NCBI GenBank assembly: GCA_038228695.1
Contig: JBBRPA010000007.1
Span: forward strand, 1 to 64,000
Source of the DNA: DASVRZ01 sp038228695
GTDB taxonomy: Bacteria; Verrucomicrobiota; Verrucomicrobiia; Chthoniobacterales; DASVRZ01
Length of the DNA stretch: 64,000 nt
Direction of reading: 5' to 3'
In this document: piece after piece, positions 29,657 to 39,431 of the stretch
Layout: each line of letters opens with the position of its first letter
Numbering within the stretch: position 1 is the first letter of the stretch
Notes under the pieces: model-generated
What the model saw: only the letters and a program-made list of their open reading frames with translations
Database searches by the model: none
What the model was told of the DNA's origin: nothing
Translations under genes and position numbers: made by a program

Positions 29657-29864
29657 TGGGGCCGGAATAGGCTTCGCCGCCCCGGCTGCCCTTCCATTTG
29701 CGGGAAAGACAACCGTTGCAGCACCTCTCTAAGAGCAACTCGCAAGCCAGCCGAAGCAATCGAGCGCTTTTTTCCTCTGAAATCGGGGCGCTTTTTGGAA
29801 GAATTCAGCGCGGTGTTTAGCGGGGAGCTTGGCTTTTTTGTCCATTCAGCCCATAAGTAACCCT

Positions 29865-30215
29865 ATGGGACATTGGCTGAACTCGCTTAAGGATACCGCC
29901 CTCGCAGCCGGCGTTCGGAAATTTCTGGGCAGCCGGTTGGAGGGTTACGGGCGCATCACGCAACTCAAAATTGATACTCAAATTCGCCAAATTGAGCTCG
30001 GATTGCTTCTCGAAGGCGAGTCCGCGCCAGTCGAAGTCGTGCTCCGCAACTACGCGATCGCCGACCAAGCGGGCGTGGTTTCCATTTCCGCACCAACGGG
30101 GGCTTTTACCACCTCGCGCGCCTGGCTGACCACTCTACTCAACGCGCAAGTCGCGGGGCGGCAGTTTGTTATTCCCGAGCCTTACGCGAAATACGCCTGG
30201 AGCCTCGTCGGGTAG
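29865..30215 (+). CDS. Conserved small protein of unknown function
   Basis: A 116-residue protein starting MGHWLNSLKDTALAAGVRKFLG, followed by alternating strands (ITQLKIDTQIRQIELGLLLEGE, VEVVLRNYAI). I know no named family. The start at ATG 29865 avoids an upstream frame without support. There is no signal peptide or membrane segment, so it is probably cytoplasmic. It is followed after 24 bases by a membrane protein gene on the same strand, so they may be co-transcribed. Confidence 0.55.
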   Translation: MGHWLNSLKDTALAAGVRKFLGSRLEGYGRITQLKIDTQIRQIELGLLLEGESAPVEVVLRNYAIADQAGVVSISAPTGAFTTSRAWLTTLLNAQVAGRQFVIPEPYAKYAWSLVG

Positions 30216-30239
30216 GGCTTCCTGTGGTAAGATCGTCAG

Positions 30240-30731
30240 ATGGACGAAATTATAACGGGTCTGCAGCAGGCCGAGTATGTGCATGTCATTTTGAACCACC
30301 TGCCGATCATCGGGTTGATGACGGGGTTACTGGTGTTGGTCGTGGCGTTTTTCCAAAAAAGTCAGGCGACAAGATTTGCAGGTTACATCGTGGTGCTGCT
30401 CATGGCTCTGAGCATTATTCCGGTGATCGAATACGGCGAAAAAGCGGAAGACCAAGTCGAGAGCCTGATGGACGATGCGGGCCGCCATTGGCTGCATGAA
30501 CACGGCTCGCGGGCCGATCGGGTCGAGTGGCTCTATTGGGTCACCGCCGGGGCGGCTGCCGGAGGATTATTCGTGCCGCGGCGTTGGCCAAAAACCGCCC
30601 CGCTCTGGCTGGTCGGGACGTTTCTGGCCGGGAGTCTTGCCTTGGCCGGAGGGGTCTGGACCGCGTCGGCCGGGGGAAAAATCATGCACCATGAATTTCG
30701 TTACGCCGCCCCCGAGAAGTCATCGGATTAG
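30240..30731 (+). CDS. Membrane protein resembling DUF2231
   Basis: A 163-residue protein with four predicted transmembrane helices (about 18-38, 44-62, 98-112, 122-142). Near the start, HVILNHLPIIGLMTG resembles the HxxxxHxP signature of DUF2231-type membrane proteins, in which His residues may bind a metal or heme. The two His residues lie at positions 15 and 20. Function is unknown. It ends before the large polysaccharide fusion gene at 30836. Confidence 0.5.
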   Translation: MDEIITGLQQAEYVHVILNHLPIIGLMTGLLVLVVAFFQKSQATRFAGYIVVLLMALSIIPVIEYGEKAEDQVESLMDDAGRHWLHEHGSRADRVEWLYWVTAGAAAGGLFVPRRWPKTAPLWLVGTFLAGSLALAGGVWTASAGGKIMHHEFRYAAPEKSSD

Positions 30732-30835
30732 TTGCGTTTTAACCGGTGCAAATCCAGCTTGGAAAGCCGCCGAAAATCCCATTGACGCTGTGCCTGACTG
30801 TGGCGAATGATGCCTGAAATGAACCGTGTCCTCCT

Positions 30836-33800
30836 ATGCAAGTAATCGTTGCGGGAATGCACCGTTCTGGGACCTCGATGGTCGCCCGGTTGCTGAATCT
30901 GATGGGTCTCTATTTCGGCACCGAGGACTCCGGTCCTTTGCCTGAAAGCGATCTTCCCAAGGGCTCCTGGGAACGGAATGACGTCGTAAAGGTCAACGAC
31001 CTCCTCCTCGCCACTCAAGGGGCTACATGGCGGAACGTCGTCTCCTTCCAACCCCGTCATATTCCAGAGGCGCTCCAACGCGATTTTCAGCGTCGGATCT
31101 CGGAGATTGTCCTGCGCATGGAGACGCAGCGTCCTTGGTTCATCAAGGATCCCCGGCTTTCGCTCACGCTCCCACTCTGGCAGCCCGTTTTGGAGATGCC
31201 GGTTTATGTCATTCCCTGTCGCGACCCGCTGGAAATCGCCCTGTCTCTCGAGCGCCGGGACCGGATTCCGCTCGCTGCCGGGCTGGCTCTCTGGCATCGC
31301 TACTCCGCTGATTTGCTGAACGCCACCCGTGGGGGCAAACGGATTTTCGTCAGTCACGCCAAACTCATTTCCGACCCGGTCGCAGCGACGGCACAATTGG
31401 CCGACGACCTCGAAAAATACGGTGTCCATCTGCCCCGTCGTCCGCTCGATCAGGAGATCGTTTCCTTCATCGATCCCAAGCTCTATCGGGCCAAGCAATC
31501 CAGTAACGGAATGGAGTCGCCGACGCGTCTGTCCCCAGCGCAACAGGCCGTCTGGGAAATGCTTCAACCCGATTTCGCGGGCGATCGCGATGTAGTAATC
31601 GACCCGGAGGAAATAAACCAGACGCTCCGTGAATTCCTTCCTTTCGAACTCGCCCACAGCCAGATCGAGAAGCTGCAAACTCTGGAATCGGAGAATCAAC
31701 ATCTGCAAAATGCGCTCCTCGCCGAGCAAGAGAAAACTTCTCAGATTCTCGCTGCGCTCCATCGCAACGGTGACGTCAAGGCTTCCACTGCCGGGGTGGA
31801 AAACGGCAGCGGCAAAACTGCGGCGATGGACGATCCCAACAAAGACGTCATCGACTCAGCGGACAGTCGGCTTTTACTCCTCGCCACCATGGTTCGGCGA
31901 CTTGAGAACGACCTCACTGAGCGGTTCAACAAGATCCAAGTCCGCGCCGCCGAAGCCAGTGACACGTTGAACATGCTCGCTCCAATTTTGCGCCCAACCT
32001 CCCGCAAAAAAACTGAAAAATACGACGAGATATTTCAGATCCAGCAAATGAAGGATCGGTTGATTAAAAAAGAAAAGACCATCATCCGCTTGATGGACTG
32101 GCTCGACGCGATGCTCGGCACGATTCCGCTGAGTTCTTCCGCGCGGAAGGCCCGGCGCTATTACAAACACTGGCGAAGCCGTTACGAGACGAGCACGCTC
32201 AAGCCGCTTCCCGTTTCGCTCTCGCGCCTGAAAGACGACGCGGAAATTCGTGTTCGCAAAGCCGGCGAAAATCGCACCAGCGCGATCGAGGCCGAAAACA
32301 CGCTCCGGAAGCTGCTTATCGAGATCGAGCACGACGAGTTTTTTCAAAGCGGAGAATTTTCCAGAATCTACGGCGTGGCTGGCTTCGATCCCTCCGTCTT
32401 GGGCAAACAAGACGATGAGCAAAAAATTGGCCTACGCGATTTCAGCCGCGGCGTCGATCCCGTCGTTAGCGTCATCATTCCCGTTCACAACCAGATCGCC
32501 TACACCTCCAGTTGCCTCCGCTCGCTCTCGGTCGTGAAGGAAAAAACGCCTTTCGAAGTCATTGTCGTGGACGATGCCTCCAACGACACCAACTACCAAC
32601 GACTCGCCGCCATTGAGGGCATTCAAATCATCCGCAACGAGAAAAACCTCGGCTTTCTCGAAAGTTGCAACAAAGGCGCTCGGGCCGCCCGCGGCCGCTA
32701 CACGCTGTTTCTAAACAACGACGTGAAGGTTCTGCCGGGCTGGCTGGATTCCCTCGTTCAGACGTTCCAGACCCACCCCGATGCCGGACTCGTTGGCTCC
32801 AAATTGCTCTATCCCGATGGCAGCTTGCAGGAGGCCGGAGGGATTGTCTGGCGCGACGGCTCGGGCAGGAATTACGGGCGAAACGACGATCCCGCAAAAC
32901 CCGAGTATCGGTTTCTCCGCGAGACCGATTACTGTTCCGGCGCGTGCATTATTTTGCCCACCGAACTTCTGCGCGAAGTGGATTATTTCGACACCCGATT
33001 CGTCCCGGCTTATTACGAGGACACCGACCTCGCCTTCAAAGTTCGCGCTGCCGGCAAAAAAATTTACTACCAGCCCGCCTCCGAGATTATCCATTTCGAG
33101 GGCAAATCCAATGGCACGGACGAATCCTCGGGCGTCAAGCAATTCCAAGTCGTTAACGCGGCGAAATTCGCTGAAAAATGGAAGGACGTTCTGGATCGAG
33201 ACCACTTCGATCCCGGCACCAACCCGTTCACCGCGCCGGATCGCGGACGAGGTCCGATCATACTCGTGCTGGATCATTATGTGCCCACGCCGGATCACGA
33301 TGCGGGCTCCCGCAGCACATCTCATTACATTAGGATGTTTCAGGAAATGGGCTTCCGGGTGAAGTTCATTCCGGCTGATTTTCAGGCACCAGAACCGCAC
33401 ACTAGCCGTCTCGAGCGCTCGGGCGTCGAGGTTCTCCGAGGCAGTTGGTACGAAGAGCATCTCCGCTCTTGGCTAGTCGAACATCAGGAACATTTCCCAT
33501 TCATTTTTTCCAATCGCAGCCATATCACCGGGCGCTATCTCGACACCTTCCGGCAGATGCCGAACACAAAAATCCTCTACTACGGACACGACCTCGGCTC
33601 TGTCCGCAACCAGCGGCGTTTTGAACTTAGCCATGACCCGGCGCACCGCGAGAAAGCGGAGACCGAAACCCAACTAGAGACGGCTATCTGGGCCCAGGCA
33701 CACGCCATCTACTACCCGTCGGATACGGAGACCGCGCACGTCCGCACCCGGTTTCCTCAAGCCAACGCCCGCACTCTGCCCCTCTATATTCTTGAGCCAA

Positions 33801-34369
33801 ACACTTGGAACTACGCGGATAACCTCGCTTACCGACGCGACCTCATTTTCGTTGGTGGCTTCGCGCATCCGCCCAATGAAGACGCCGTCCTCTGGTTTCT
33901 CGATCATTGCTGGCCAAAGATCGCCAAGACCGTGCCCGCTGCTCGCTTTGTCATCGTCGGGAGCTTTCCCACCGAGCAAATCCAAGATCGCGCCTCCGAA
34001 CGGGTGATCGTCACCGGCTGGATTAGCGACGAAAAACTCGCCACCCGCTACCGCGAGTCCCGGCTCGCCGTCATTCCTCTGCGCTACGGCGCTGGCGTCA
34101 AGGGCAAGGTCATCGAGGCTTTGCATCACCATGTGCCTATCGTCATGACGAGCATCGCTGCCGAGGGACTGCCGGGAGTCGAACAAATCTCCCTCGTGCG
34201 CGATGATCCGGAGGCTTTCGCTCAAGGTATCATTGACCTCTATAATAACCCAGCGCTCCTATCCAAAATGGGCAATGCCGGCGGCCAATACGTCGCAAAG
34301 CATTTTTCAAAAGAGGCGGCAATGAAAGTTCTCCAAGCTGATCTCTCCCAGCACCCAGCAGTTTCCTAG
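30836..34369 (+). CDS. Trifunctional sulfotransferase / GT2 / GT4 fusion protein
   Basis: A 1177-residue protein built from three enzymes. Residues 1-260 look like a sulfotransferase: GMHRSGTSMVARLLNLMG is a PAPS-binding P-loop. A coiled-coil, charged linker (about 270-500) follows. Residues 545-800 are a GT2 glycosyltransferase (VVSVIIPVHNQIAYTSSCLR, VVDDASND, FLNNDVKVLPGW, DTDLAFK). Residues 810-1170 resemble a GT4-like glycosyltransferase (LDHYVPTPDHDAGSR, LIFVGGFAHPPN, PLRYGAGVKGKVIEAL). It probably builds and sulfates a surface glycan. It is 4 bases before an acyltransferase gene, so the two are coupled. Confidence 0.82.
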   Translation: MQVIVAGMHRSGTSMVARLLNLMGLYFGTEDSGPLPESDLPKGSWERNDVVKVNDLLLATQGATWRNVVSFQPRHIPEALQRDFQRRISEIVLRMETQRPWFIKDPRLSLTLPLWQPVLEMPVYVIPCRDPLEIALSLERRDRIPLAAGLALWHRYSADLLNATRGGKRIFVSHAKLISDPVAATAQLADDLEKYGVHLPRRPLDQEIVSFIDPKLYRAKQSSNGMESPTRLSPAQQAVWEMLQPDFAGDRDVVIDPEEINQTLREFLPFELAHSQIEKLQTLESENQHLQNALLAEQEKTSQILAALHRNGDVKASTAGVENGSGKTAAMDDPNKDVIDSADSRLLLLATMVRRLENDLTERFNKIQVRAAEASDTLNMLAPILRPTSRKKTEKYDEIFQIQQMKDRLIKKEKTIIRLMDWLDAMLGTIPLSSSARKARRYYKHWRSRYETSTLKPLPVSLSRLKDDAEIRVRKAGENRTSAIEAENTLRKLLIEIEHDEFFQSGEFSRIYGVAGFDPSVLGKQDDEQKIGLRDFSRGVDPVVSVIIPVHNQIAYTSSCLRSLSVVKEKTPFEVIVVDDASNDTNYQRLAAIEGIQIIRNEKNLGFLESCNKGARAARGRYTLFLNNDVKVLPGWLDSLVQTFQTHPDAGLVGSKLLYPDGSLQEAGGIVWRDGSGRNYGRNDDPAKPEYRFLRETDYCSGACIILPTELLREVDYFDTRFVPAYYEDTDLAFKVRAAGKKIYYQPASEIIHFEGKSNGTDESSGVKQFQVVNAAKFAEKWKDVLDRDHFDPGTNPFTAPDRGRGPIILVLDHYVPTPDHDAGSRSTSHYIRMFQEMGFRVKFIPADFQAPEPHTSRLERSGVEVLRGSWYEEHLRSWLVEHQEHFPFIFSNRSHITGRYLDTFRQMPNTKILYYGHDLGSVRNQRRFELSHDPAHREKAETETQLETAIWAQAHAIYYPSDTETAHVRTRFPQANARTLPLYILEPNTWNYADNLAYRRDLIFVGGFAHPPNEDAVLWFLDHCWPKIAKTVPAARFVIVGSFPTEQIQDRASERVIVTGWISDEKLATRYRESRLAVIPLRYGAGVKGKVIEALHHHVPIVMTSIAAEGLPGVEQISLVRDDPEAFAQGIIDLYNNPALLSKMGNAGGQYVAKHFSKEAAMKVLQADLSQHPAVS

Positions 34370-34373
34370 GCAG

Positions 34374-35492
34374 ATGTTCCGACGAATTTTCTATTGGAAC
34401 TTTTGGAGGCTGGATTGGTTGAGCGATCATCTTTCGAACCGCCGGAACAATTTCACCCTCATCCGCTTCCTGCTCGCAGTGATGGTTCTCTACGGTCACA
34501 GCTTCGCCCTCGCGGCAAAATCAAAACCGGGATTACTTACCGAAAATATTTACGGAACCAACGAATACATCGGAGGCTTCGCAGTGAGCTGTTTTTTCTT
34601 CATCAGCGGATTGTTCATTACCCAGAGCTTTCTGCGAAAAGGAGATTTCCACGATTACCTCTGGGCCCGAGTCCAACGAATTTATCCAGCGGCGTGGGTG
34701 TGCGCACTTTTCTGTGTTCTTGTCATCGGGCCATGTTTTACCAATCTCCGGTTGGTAGATTACCTCACTCACGAGGGGACTTTCAAATACCTTGCTGGGC
34801 AAACCTTTCTCTGGAAAGTCGAATGGCGCCTTCCCGGTGTTTTTGATACGCATCGGAACAAAGCCGTCAATGGCTCACTCTGGACCCTAGCCGTGGAATT
34901 ACGATGTTATCTTATGGTTGGATTGATCGGTGTGCTTGGCGGGCTACGGAAGCGTTCCGTTGCAAATCTCACCTTGCTCGCCCTGTTAGTCCTCGGACTG
35001 TTTTCGCCGAAATCGTTTCCCTTCCTTTTGGACATCCCCAACGCCCGCCAACCGGTAGCCTACTTTCTGGCCGGTAGCCTGTGTTTGCTCAACGCGCGAC
35101 ACATCCCACTCCATCCACTAGGCTTACTCTTTCTGTTAACCGGTTGCTTTGCCGTTTACGGCCATGCCCCCTACGACATTCTCTTCCCAATCACCACTTG
35201 CTACGCTCTATTATTTGTCGCCTATCGCTTGCCCTTTTCCCGGTTGAATGACATCGGTGATCTCTCTTACGGGATGTATATTTACGCCTTTCCTTGCCAG
35301 CAAATGTGGCACGCGCTGTTCCCTAGTTGGCAAGGATACCGAAACGCCGCAGCCTCGTTTCCCACCGCGCTAATACTCGCAGCGCTCTCTTGGTTTTTTA
35401 TCGAGAAAAAAGCCATGGCGTGGAAAAGAACTAAACCAACAAAACCTGACTCAAAATCAGTCGCTCCGCCCCAACCAGCGCCTAGTCCATAA
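34374..35492 (+). CDS. Acyltransferase 3 family (OafA-like) membrane protein
   Basis: A 372-residue polytopic membrane protein, about ten helices. The N-terminal RFLLAVMVLYGHSFALA and SCFFFISGLFITQSF with RVQRIYPAAWV match the acyltransferase-3 fold (His in YGHS is the catalytic candidate), which O-acylates polysaccharides and lipid-linked sugars. The substrate is unknown. It starts 4 bases after the sulfotransferase/GT fusion, so both probably modify the same glycan. Confidence 0.85.
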   Translation: MFRRIFYWNFWRLDWLSDHLSNRRNNFTLIRFLLAVMVLYGHSFALAAKSKPGLLTENIYGTNEYIGGFAVSCFFFISGLFITQSFLRKGDFHDYLWARVQRIYPAAWVCALFCVLVIGPCFTNLRLVDYLTHEGTFKYLAGQTFLWKVEWRLPGVFDTHRNKAVNGSLWTLAVELRCYLMVGLIGVLGGLRKRSVANLTLLALLVLGLFSPKSFPFLLDIPNARQPVAYFLAGSLCLLNARHIPLHPLGLLFLLTGCFAVYGHAPYDILFPITTCYALLFVAYRLPFSRLNDIGDLSYGMYIYAFPCQQMWHALFPSWQGYRNAAASFPTALILAALSWFFIEKKAMAWKRTKPTKPDSKSVAPPQPAPSP

Positions 35493-35532
35493 AAATCCCA
35501 CCTTTAGTCAACGGAGGTTTGCGGCAACCGCC

Positions 35533-36639
35533 CTATATACCTAATCGATGTACGGCGGCACTTTTTTTCATCCAAAAGTTAGCGCCAGCATTTGGCAGGC
35601 AAACGGGAAATGCCTGAGAATAGAGTTCAGCATATTTTTTAGACATGAGAGTATTAAACCAAGTGATTTCGTAGTTTGAATTCCCCATCAGAAACGCACG
35701 TAGTAAATAAAGCTCGTTCCAGCAGCGACGATCCGCTGCCCATTTCTTAGGATATTCAAAGGGCCAGAAAATATCATGCACATGAATGATGACCCCGTCC
35801 GCGAGACGTGGAAAAATATTAAAAAAAATGTGATTCACATCGCTGCAAAGTTTGGAGACGTGGGTCGAATCCACAAAAAGAAAATCACCATCCTCCAAGG
35901 AATCAAAGCAATCCAGACTAACATCCTGCACTGGCTGTTCATAAATTTTTACCTGATTGTCATCAACTCGCAGCAGAGATTTTAGTCGTTCGCAATGCGG
36001 TTCGATAAAGGACAAGTGCATTGCGTTTTCAAACCAGACCTGATTGGTGTCGAGCATCATTGCACTGGAGAAACCCGACCCAATTTCGATGATTCTCCGG
36101 GGTTTGAAATGACGGATCATCGCGTTCAAGAAATAGCCATCGCCGTGGCTATACATGCCGTTCACCCGATGGTAGCGAAAGTCGTCCGTTTTATTTTCTG
36201 GAAATGGATAGTCCTCGTGAAATCTTGCCAACAGCGGCATCAAAGCCAGTTGGTGCTCCTCTCGTAAGTCGATCCCGCACACGTCGTCGTCGTCGGGAGC
36301 TTGAATGAATCTTTCCCGAGTCGCGGCGTCAGGAATTGCAGAGTAGAAATGCCCCGCGGGAACGAATTCGCGATTTTGCAGCCGAGTCTGATTTTCCCGG
36401 CTAGCAGCAACATTCGCAAAGTGCTGCAGGCGAGTCAGTGAGCCGTCGGTGAGCTGGTTGGCGACTTTTGCAAGTTCCACGGGAGGCGGCAACCTGACCG
36501 CCATTTGTTTATATGGAAATTCTACAAAATCGAGGGCACTCAATTCTTCCAGAGGAACTGCTATAGATTGCGAATCCTTCAATGTTTTCTTTCTAAAATT
36601 CCGATTACAATACTTTCTTAATGTGCGAGGGTTTTGCAA
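35533..36639 (-). CDS. Class I SAM-dependent methyltransferase (Methyltransf_24-like)
   Basis: A 368-residue protein with a central Rossmann SAM-binding motif, IIEIGSGFSSAMML (about residues 183-196), a FIEPHCERLKSLL second strand and GDFLFVDSTHVSK, as in Methyltransf_24 proteins found in polysaccharide clusters. The N-terminal 130 residues have no assigned fold. Start is a TTG at 36639 with AGGAAG just 2 bases upstream; another start further in is possible. The gene is visibly richer in A and T than its neighbours, which suggests recent transfer. The substrate is unknown. Confidence 0.72.
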   Translation of the reverse strand: MQNPRTLRKYCNRNFRKKTLKDSQSIAVPLEELSALDFVEFPYKQMAVRLPPPVELAKVANQLTDGSLTRLQHFANVAASRENQTRLQNREFVPAGHFYSAIPDAATRERFIQAPDDDDVCGIDLREEHQLALMPLLARFHEDYPFPENKTDDFRYHRVNGMYSHGDGYFLNAMIRHFKPRRIIEIGSGFSSAMMLDTNQVWFENAMHLSFIEPHCERLKSLLRVDDNQVKIYEQPVQDVSLDCFDSLEDGDFLFVDSTHVSKLCSDVNHIFFNIFPRLADGVIIHVHDIFWPFEYPKKWAADRRCWNELYLLRAFLMGNSNYEITWFNTLMSKKYAELYSQAFPVCLPNAGANFWMKKSAAVHRLGI

Positions 36640-36737
36640 TACTTCCTAATTACACCTCTTTCATTTTGAATTTTCAGTAATGCTGCTTTTTCAATAGTTT
36701 ATTTCTGACAAATCACGAGGTAGCGGTCGGTTTTTCG

Positions 36738-38021
36738 CTAACTTTCCTTATCCTTGAGTCTGCCGAGCTTGGTTTCGAGCCTAGCAAACATTTCATTCCC
36801 TGGATCGAGTTCCAAAGCCTGTGCATTTGCGCTTCGGGCCTCGACAATTCTACCGCCCTCCAGCAGGGTTCGAGCGAGGAAATGCCAAGCCCGCGCGTGA
36901 TCCGGTTGACGCTTCACCGCGAACCGGAATTTCCTCTCTGCACCCTCGTGTTTCCCTTGGCCCAAATCGACCCGGCCACTTAGATAGCCGTTCTCCGCCT
37001 GCAGCAACCGGATTTCATCCTGTTGGACCAGCAACACTTGCGCGGTGATCGCAAGGGCTCCGTCGAGGTCCAACGAAGGCAGGCTTTCTGTCTCAGGATA
37101 GCGCGAAAAATCCTCCGTGAAAAGTGTCGGGCGAGCGGGAAAAAACTCTGCCCGCACCCGCTCGTTCGACAATTGGAAACTATCATAAAACGCCCGGGCG
37201 GTAGACAGTGCCGGAAGTCGTCCTAGACCAGCACCGACCCTCGCAAGAACCTCTCCGAGGTTACCTCGCAGGGAATGCGGAATGCCCTCCACGAGCGGAC
37301 GTAAGTAATGATTCAACTGGCGTAAAAACTCTTGGTAGCCCGGTTGGAGCGACTCGTTCCCACGCACTTCGTGCCGCTCGAAAACTGGGATTTGGTTTTT
37401 CCTACAAAAATCTGCGATGACCGAACCGTCGGCCAACTCCGATCGTTGGAAAATATTGACCTGCAAGCGGTCTCGACCAAACGTGCCGCCCCAACGGTCG
37501 AGCAACGCCGCATGGTCGTAATACGGATCACCGAAAGCCTCTCCGGGAATGATTTCTAACCTGGTCCCACCGGCCTTCAGCATCGTGGAATAGAGGCTGA
37601 CCGCTAGTTCGTCCTGACGCCGAAGATAGACCACGACACGGATTTCGGAGAACAGAGGGGCCAATAATCCATGCAGCCGCGCCACGTCCGTAGTCCCGAT
37701 CAAGCGACTGTGGCAATGCTCAGATGAAAAAACAAAAACCGAGGAGGGCGCGTTAGCGACTTCGGCGGCAAGTTCGGCCTCGAGCGCGGAGCGAAATGTT
37801 TTTAGACCAGCGCCATCCGTCACTCCGAGCGACAGGCGAAGATCGTCGAACACATCATCCGCTTGGGAATATGCCGCCAGTTTGAGGTGGTTGCGATCGC
37901 CCGCCGCCACTGGATACACATAGTCCTGCAATCGCAGCGCAGCGCGGTTCGACCAAAGGTACGATTGCAACGCGGTCGAACCGGTTTTTTCCGTTCCGAT
38001 ATGAAGGATTGCTGTCGCCAT
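36738..38021 (-). CDS. Sulfotransferase-like protein with C-terminal TPR segment
   Basis: A 427-residue protein. The N-terminus ILHIGTEKTGSTALQSYL is a typical sulfotransferase P-loop (5' PSB) with the GTEKTGST form seen in carbohydrate sulfotransferases, and VVVYLRRQDELAVSLYS is the second phosphate-binding region. Residues 350-425 form tetratricopeptide-like helices (EGAERKFRFAVKRQPDHARAWHFLARTLLEGGR). Substrate is probably a cell-surface glycan. It is separated by 18 bases from the next sulfotransferase gene, so they form an operon. Confidence 0.78.
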   Translation of the reverse strand: MATAILHIGTEKTGSTALQSYLWSNRAALRLQDYVYPVAAGDRNHLKLAAYSQADDVFDDLRLSLGVTDGAGLKTFRSALEAELAAEVANAPSSVFVFSSEHCHSRLIGTTDVARLHGLLAPLFSEIRVVVYLRRQDELAVSLYSTMLKAGGTRLEIIPGEAFGDPYYDHAALLDRWGGTFGRDRLQVNIFQRSELADGSVIADFCRKNQIPVFERHEVRGNESLQPGYQEFLRQLNHYLRPLVEGIPHSLRGNLGEVLARVGAGLGRLPALSTARAFYDSFQLSNERVRAEFFPARPTLFTEDFSRYPETESLPSLDLDGALAITAQVLLVQQDEIRLLQAENGYLSGRVDLGQGKHEGAERKFRFAVKRQPDHARAWHFLARTLLEGGRIVEARSANAQALELDPGNEMFARLETKLGRLKDKES

Positions 38022-38039
38022 TTTGGACTAAATTGTCCT

Positions 38040-38933
38040 TCAACCGCGGCCTATCCGTCGGCCTAGGAATGAAAAGAACGGAGACTTCGCCACTACGGGA
38101 GTTGGGTTAACCGCCGAAGTAGGTAGCGGTGGATTTTGGTAAAGCTCGCGCAATTTCGAAAGCGGCGTCTGTTGCGCCAGTTTCCGGTCGAGCAACGCAT
38201 CGGCAAATTGGTGCAACCGCATATCAAGCTGGTTCGATTCAACCAGCCGTTCGACGAGTTCGGACCCAAGCTCCCCAATCAATTCGGATCGAAGCTGCGC
38301 GGGGTTCGCCGCTGGCTTTTCCCGGGTGACGTTTCGGCGGGCTACGGCCAGTTCCACGCCAGGAAACTCTGGCGCCATGAGGTGATTTACCAAGGCCAGC
38401 CAGTGGGCGTAATTTTCCACGGTTCCCGGCGCGGAAAGCTGCTCCAATTGGTCGCAGGCGCGCTGAAACTCCGCCTCGGCTGGAATTTCATCAAACGTCT
38501 CCTGCGTGCGCGAGCAGTAGTGCGTTTGATAATTGCAGAGCATGTTAGGAGTCGCCTGGAGTCGCCATTCAACGTAGGCCTTGAAGTTGAGCTCCTTCGC
38601 CCGGATCGCCCCCAGACCGGACCCGGGTTGTTTTTTTTCAAATGCGTAAATCGATCGAATGCGGGCAATCGGATCGCGAATTAACATCGTCGTAAGCACC
38701 AATCGATCCGGCACTTTCGGCACAGGCAGACAAGCCTGATGACTTGATACCGCTTTGGCCTCCGGATGCGCAGAGATGAAGTCAGAGATTTCCCGAGGTG
38801 AAAACGCGGCTCCATCCTGGCCAGGGTCATATTCCAAAAAGGCCGACGCAAACGCCTTGCGCAGGGAGTGATTAAAGGATGTCCCCGCATTTTTAAAAAT
38901 GTGATAATGGAAAATGATCGGTTTCATCGACAA
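38040..38933 (-). CDS. Sulfotransferase family 2 protein
   Basis: A 297-residue protein whose N-terminus, IIFHYHIFKNAGTSFNHSLR, is a Sulfotransfer_2-type P-loop (the FVHIPKTAGTS form of carbohydrate sulfotransferases). The 3'-phosphate-binding loop is visible as MLIRDPIARIRSIYAFEKKQPG. Substrate is unknown. It is upstream of, and in the same operon as, the TPR-type sulfotransferase, and close to the sulfotransferase/GT fusion, so sulfated surface polysaccharide is the likely product. Confidence 0.78.
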   Translation of the reverse strand: MSMKPIIFHYHIFKNAGTSFNHSLRKAFASAFLEYDPGQDGAAFSPREISDFISAHPEAKAVSSHQACLPVPKVPDRLVLTTMLIRDPIARIRSIYAFEKKQPGSGLGAIRAKELNFKAYVEWRLQATPNMLCNYQTHYCSRTQETFDEIPAEAEFQRACDQLEQLSAPGTVENYAHWLALVNHLMAPEFPGVELAVARRNVTREKPAANPAQLRSELIGELGSELVERLVESNQLDMRLHQFADALLDRKLAQQTPLSKLRELYQNPPLPTSAVNPTPVVAKSPFFSFLGRRIGRG

Positions 38934-39050
38934 AATCAGGTGGAGATTGCCAAATTTTCGCCCGGTCTGTCGATCCTTTTACGGTCATCGGGCAATTCTG
39001 GGGAACTTTTGGGCGCGACTTTTTCCGAGAGCCCCGGTTAAATCGTTCGT

Positions 39051-39431
39051 ATGCCAGCCAATGACGACTCCATCGATAGCCCGCTCTGGGATCTGCTCGG
39101 GCAGGTTCCGGAACCGGCCGCGCCCGGTCGGTTTTCCGACGACGTATTGCGGCGGATTCGCCTGAGTGGCGACAATCTCGGAGACGGCCCCTTTATCTGG
39201 CTGGCCCGCTCGTGGAGAATGCTCGGCGGTATCACGGCAGGCACGGCTTTGCTCGCCGCCGCGGTCTGTTTTCAAACCGGGAAAACCGGCATGGCGGATC
39301 TTGCAACCCAGAACCCCCACGATCTGTCCGCACTGCTCGCTTCGGCTCCAGTGAACGACGTGGTTGATTTGGGCGACCTCGATATCTCCGTGGACGACAA
39401 CGAATTATGGCTCGGCTCAGTTTCTTACTAA
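39051..39431 (+). CDS. Small single-span protein, possibly an anti-sigma-like factor
   Basis: A 126-residue protein: a cytoplasmic N-terminal part (DSPLWDLLGQVPEPAAPGRFSDDVLRRIR), one transmembrane helix at about residues 63-82, and a short periplasmic tail rich in Asp. This layout is typical of anti-sigma factors, but no ZAS motif or sigma gene is present. It overlaps the next gene by 25 bases. The function is only suggested by layout. Confidence 0.5.
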   Translation: MPANDDSIDSPLWDLLGQVPEPAAPGRFSDDVLRRIRLSGDNLGDGPFIWLARSWRMLGGITAGTALLAAAVCFQTGKTGMADLATQNPHDLSALLASAPVNDVVDLGDLDISVDDNELWLGSVSY

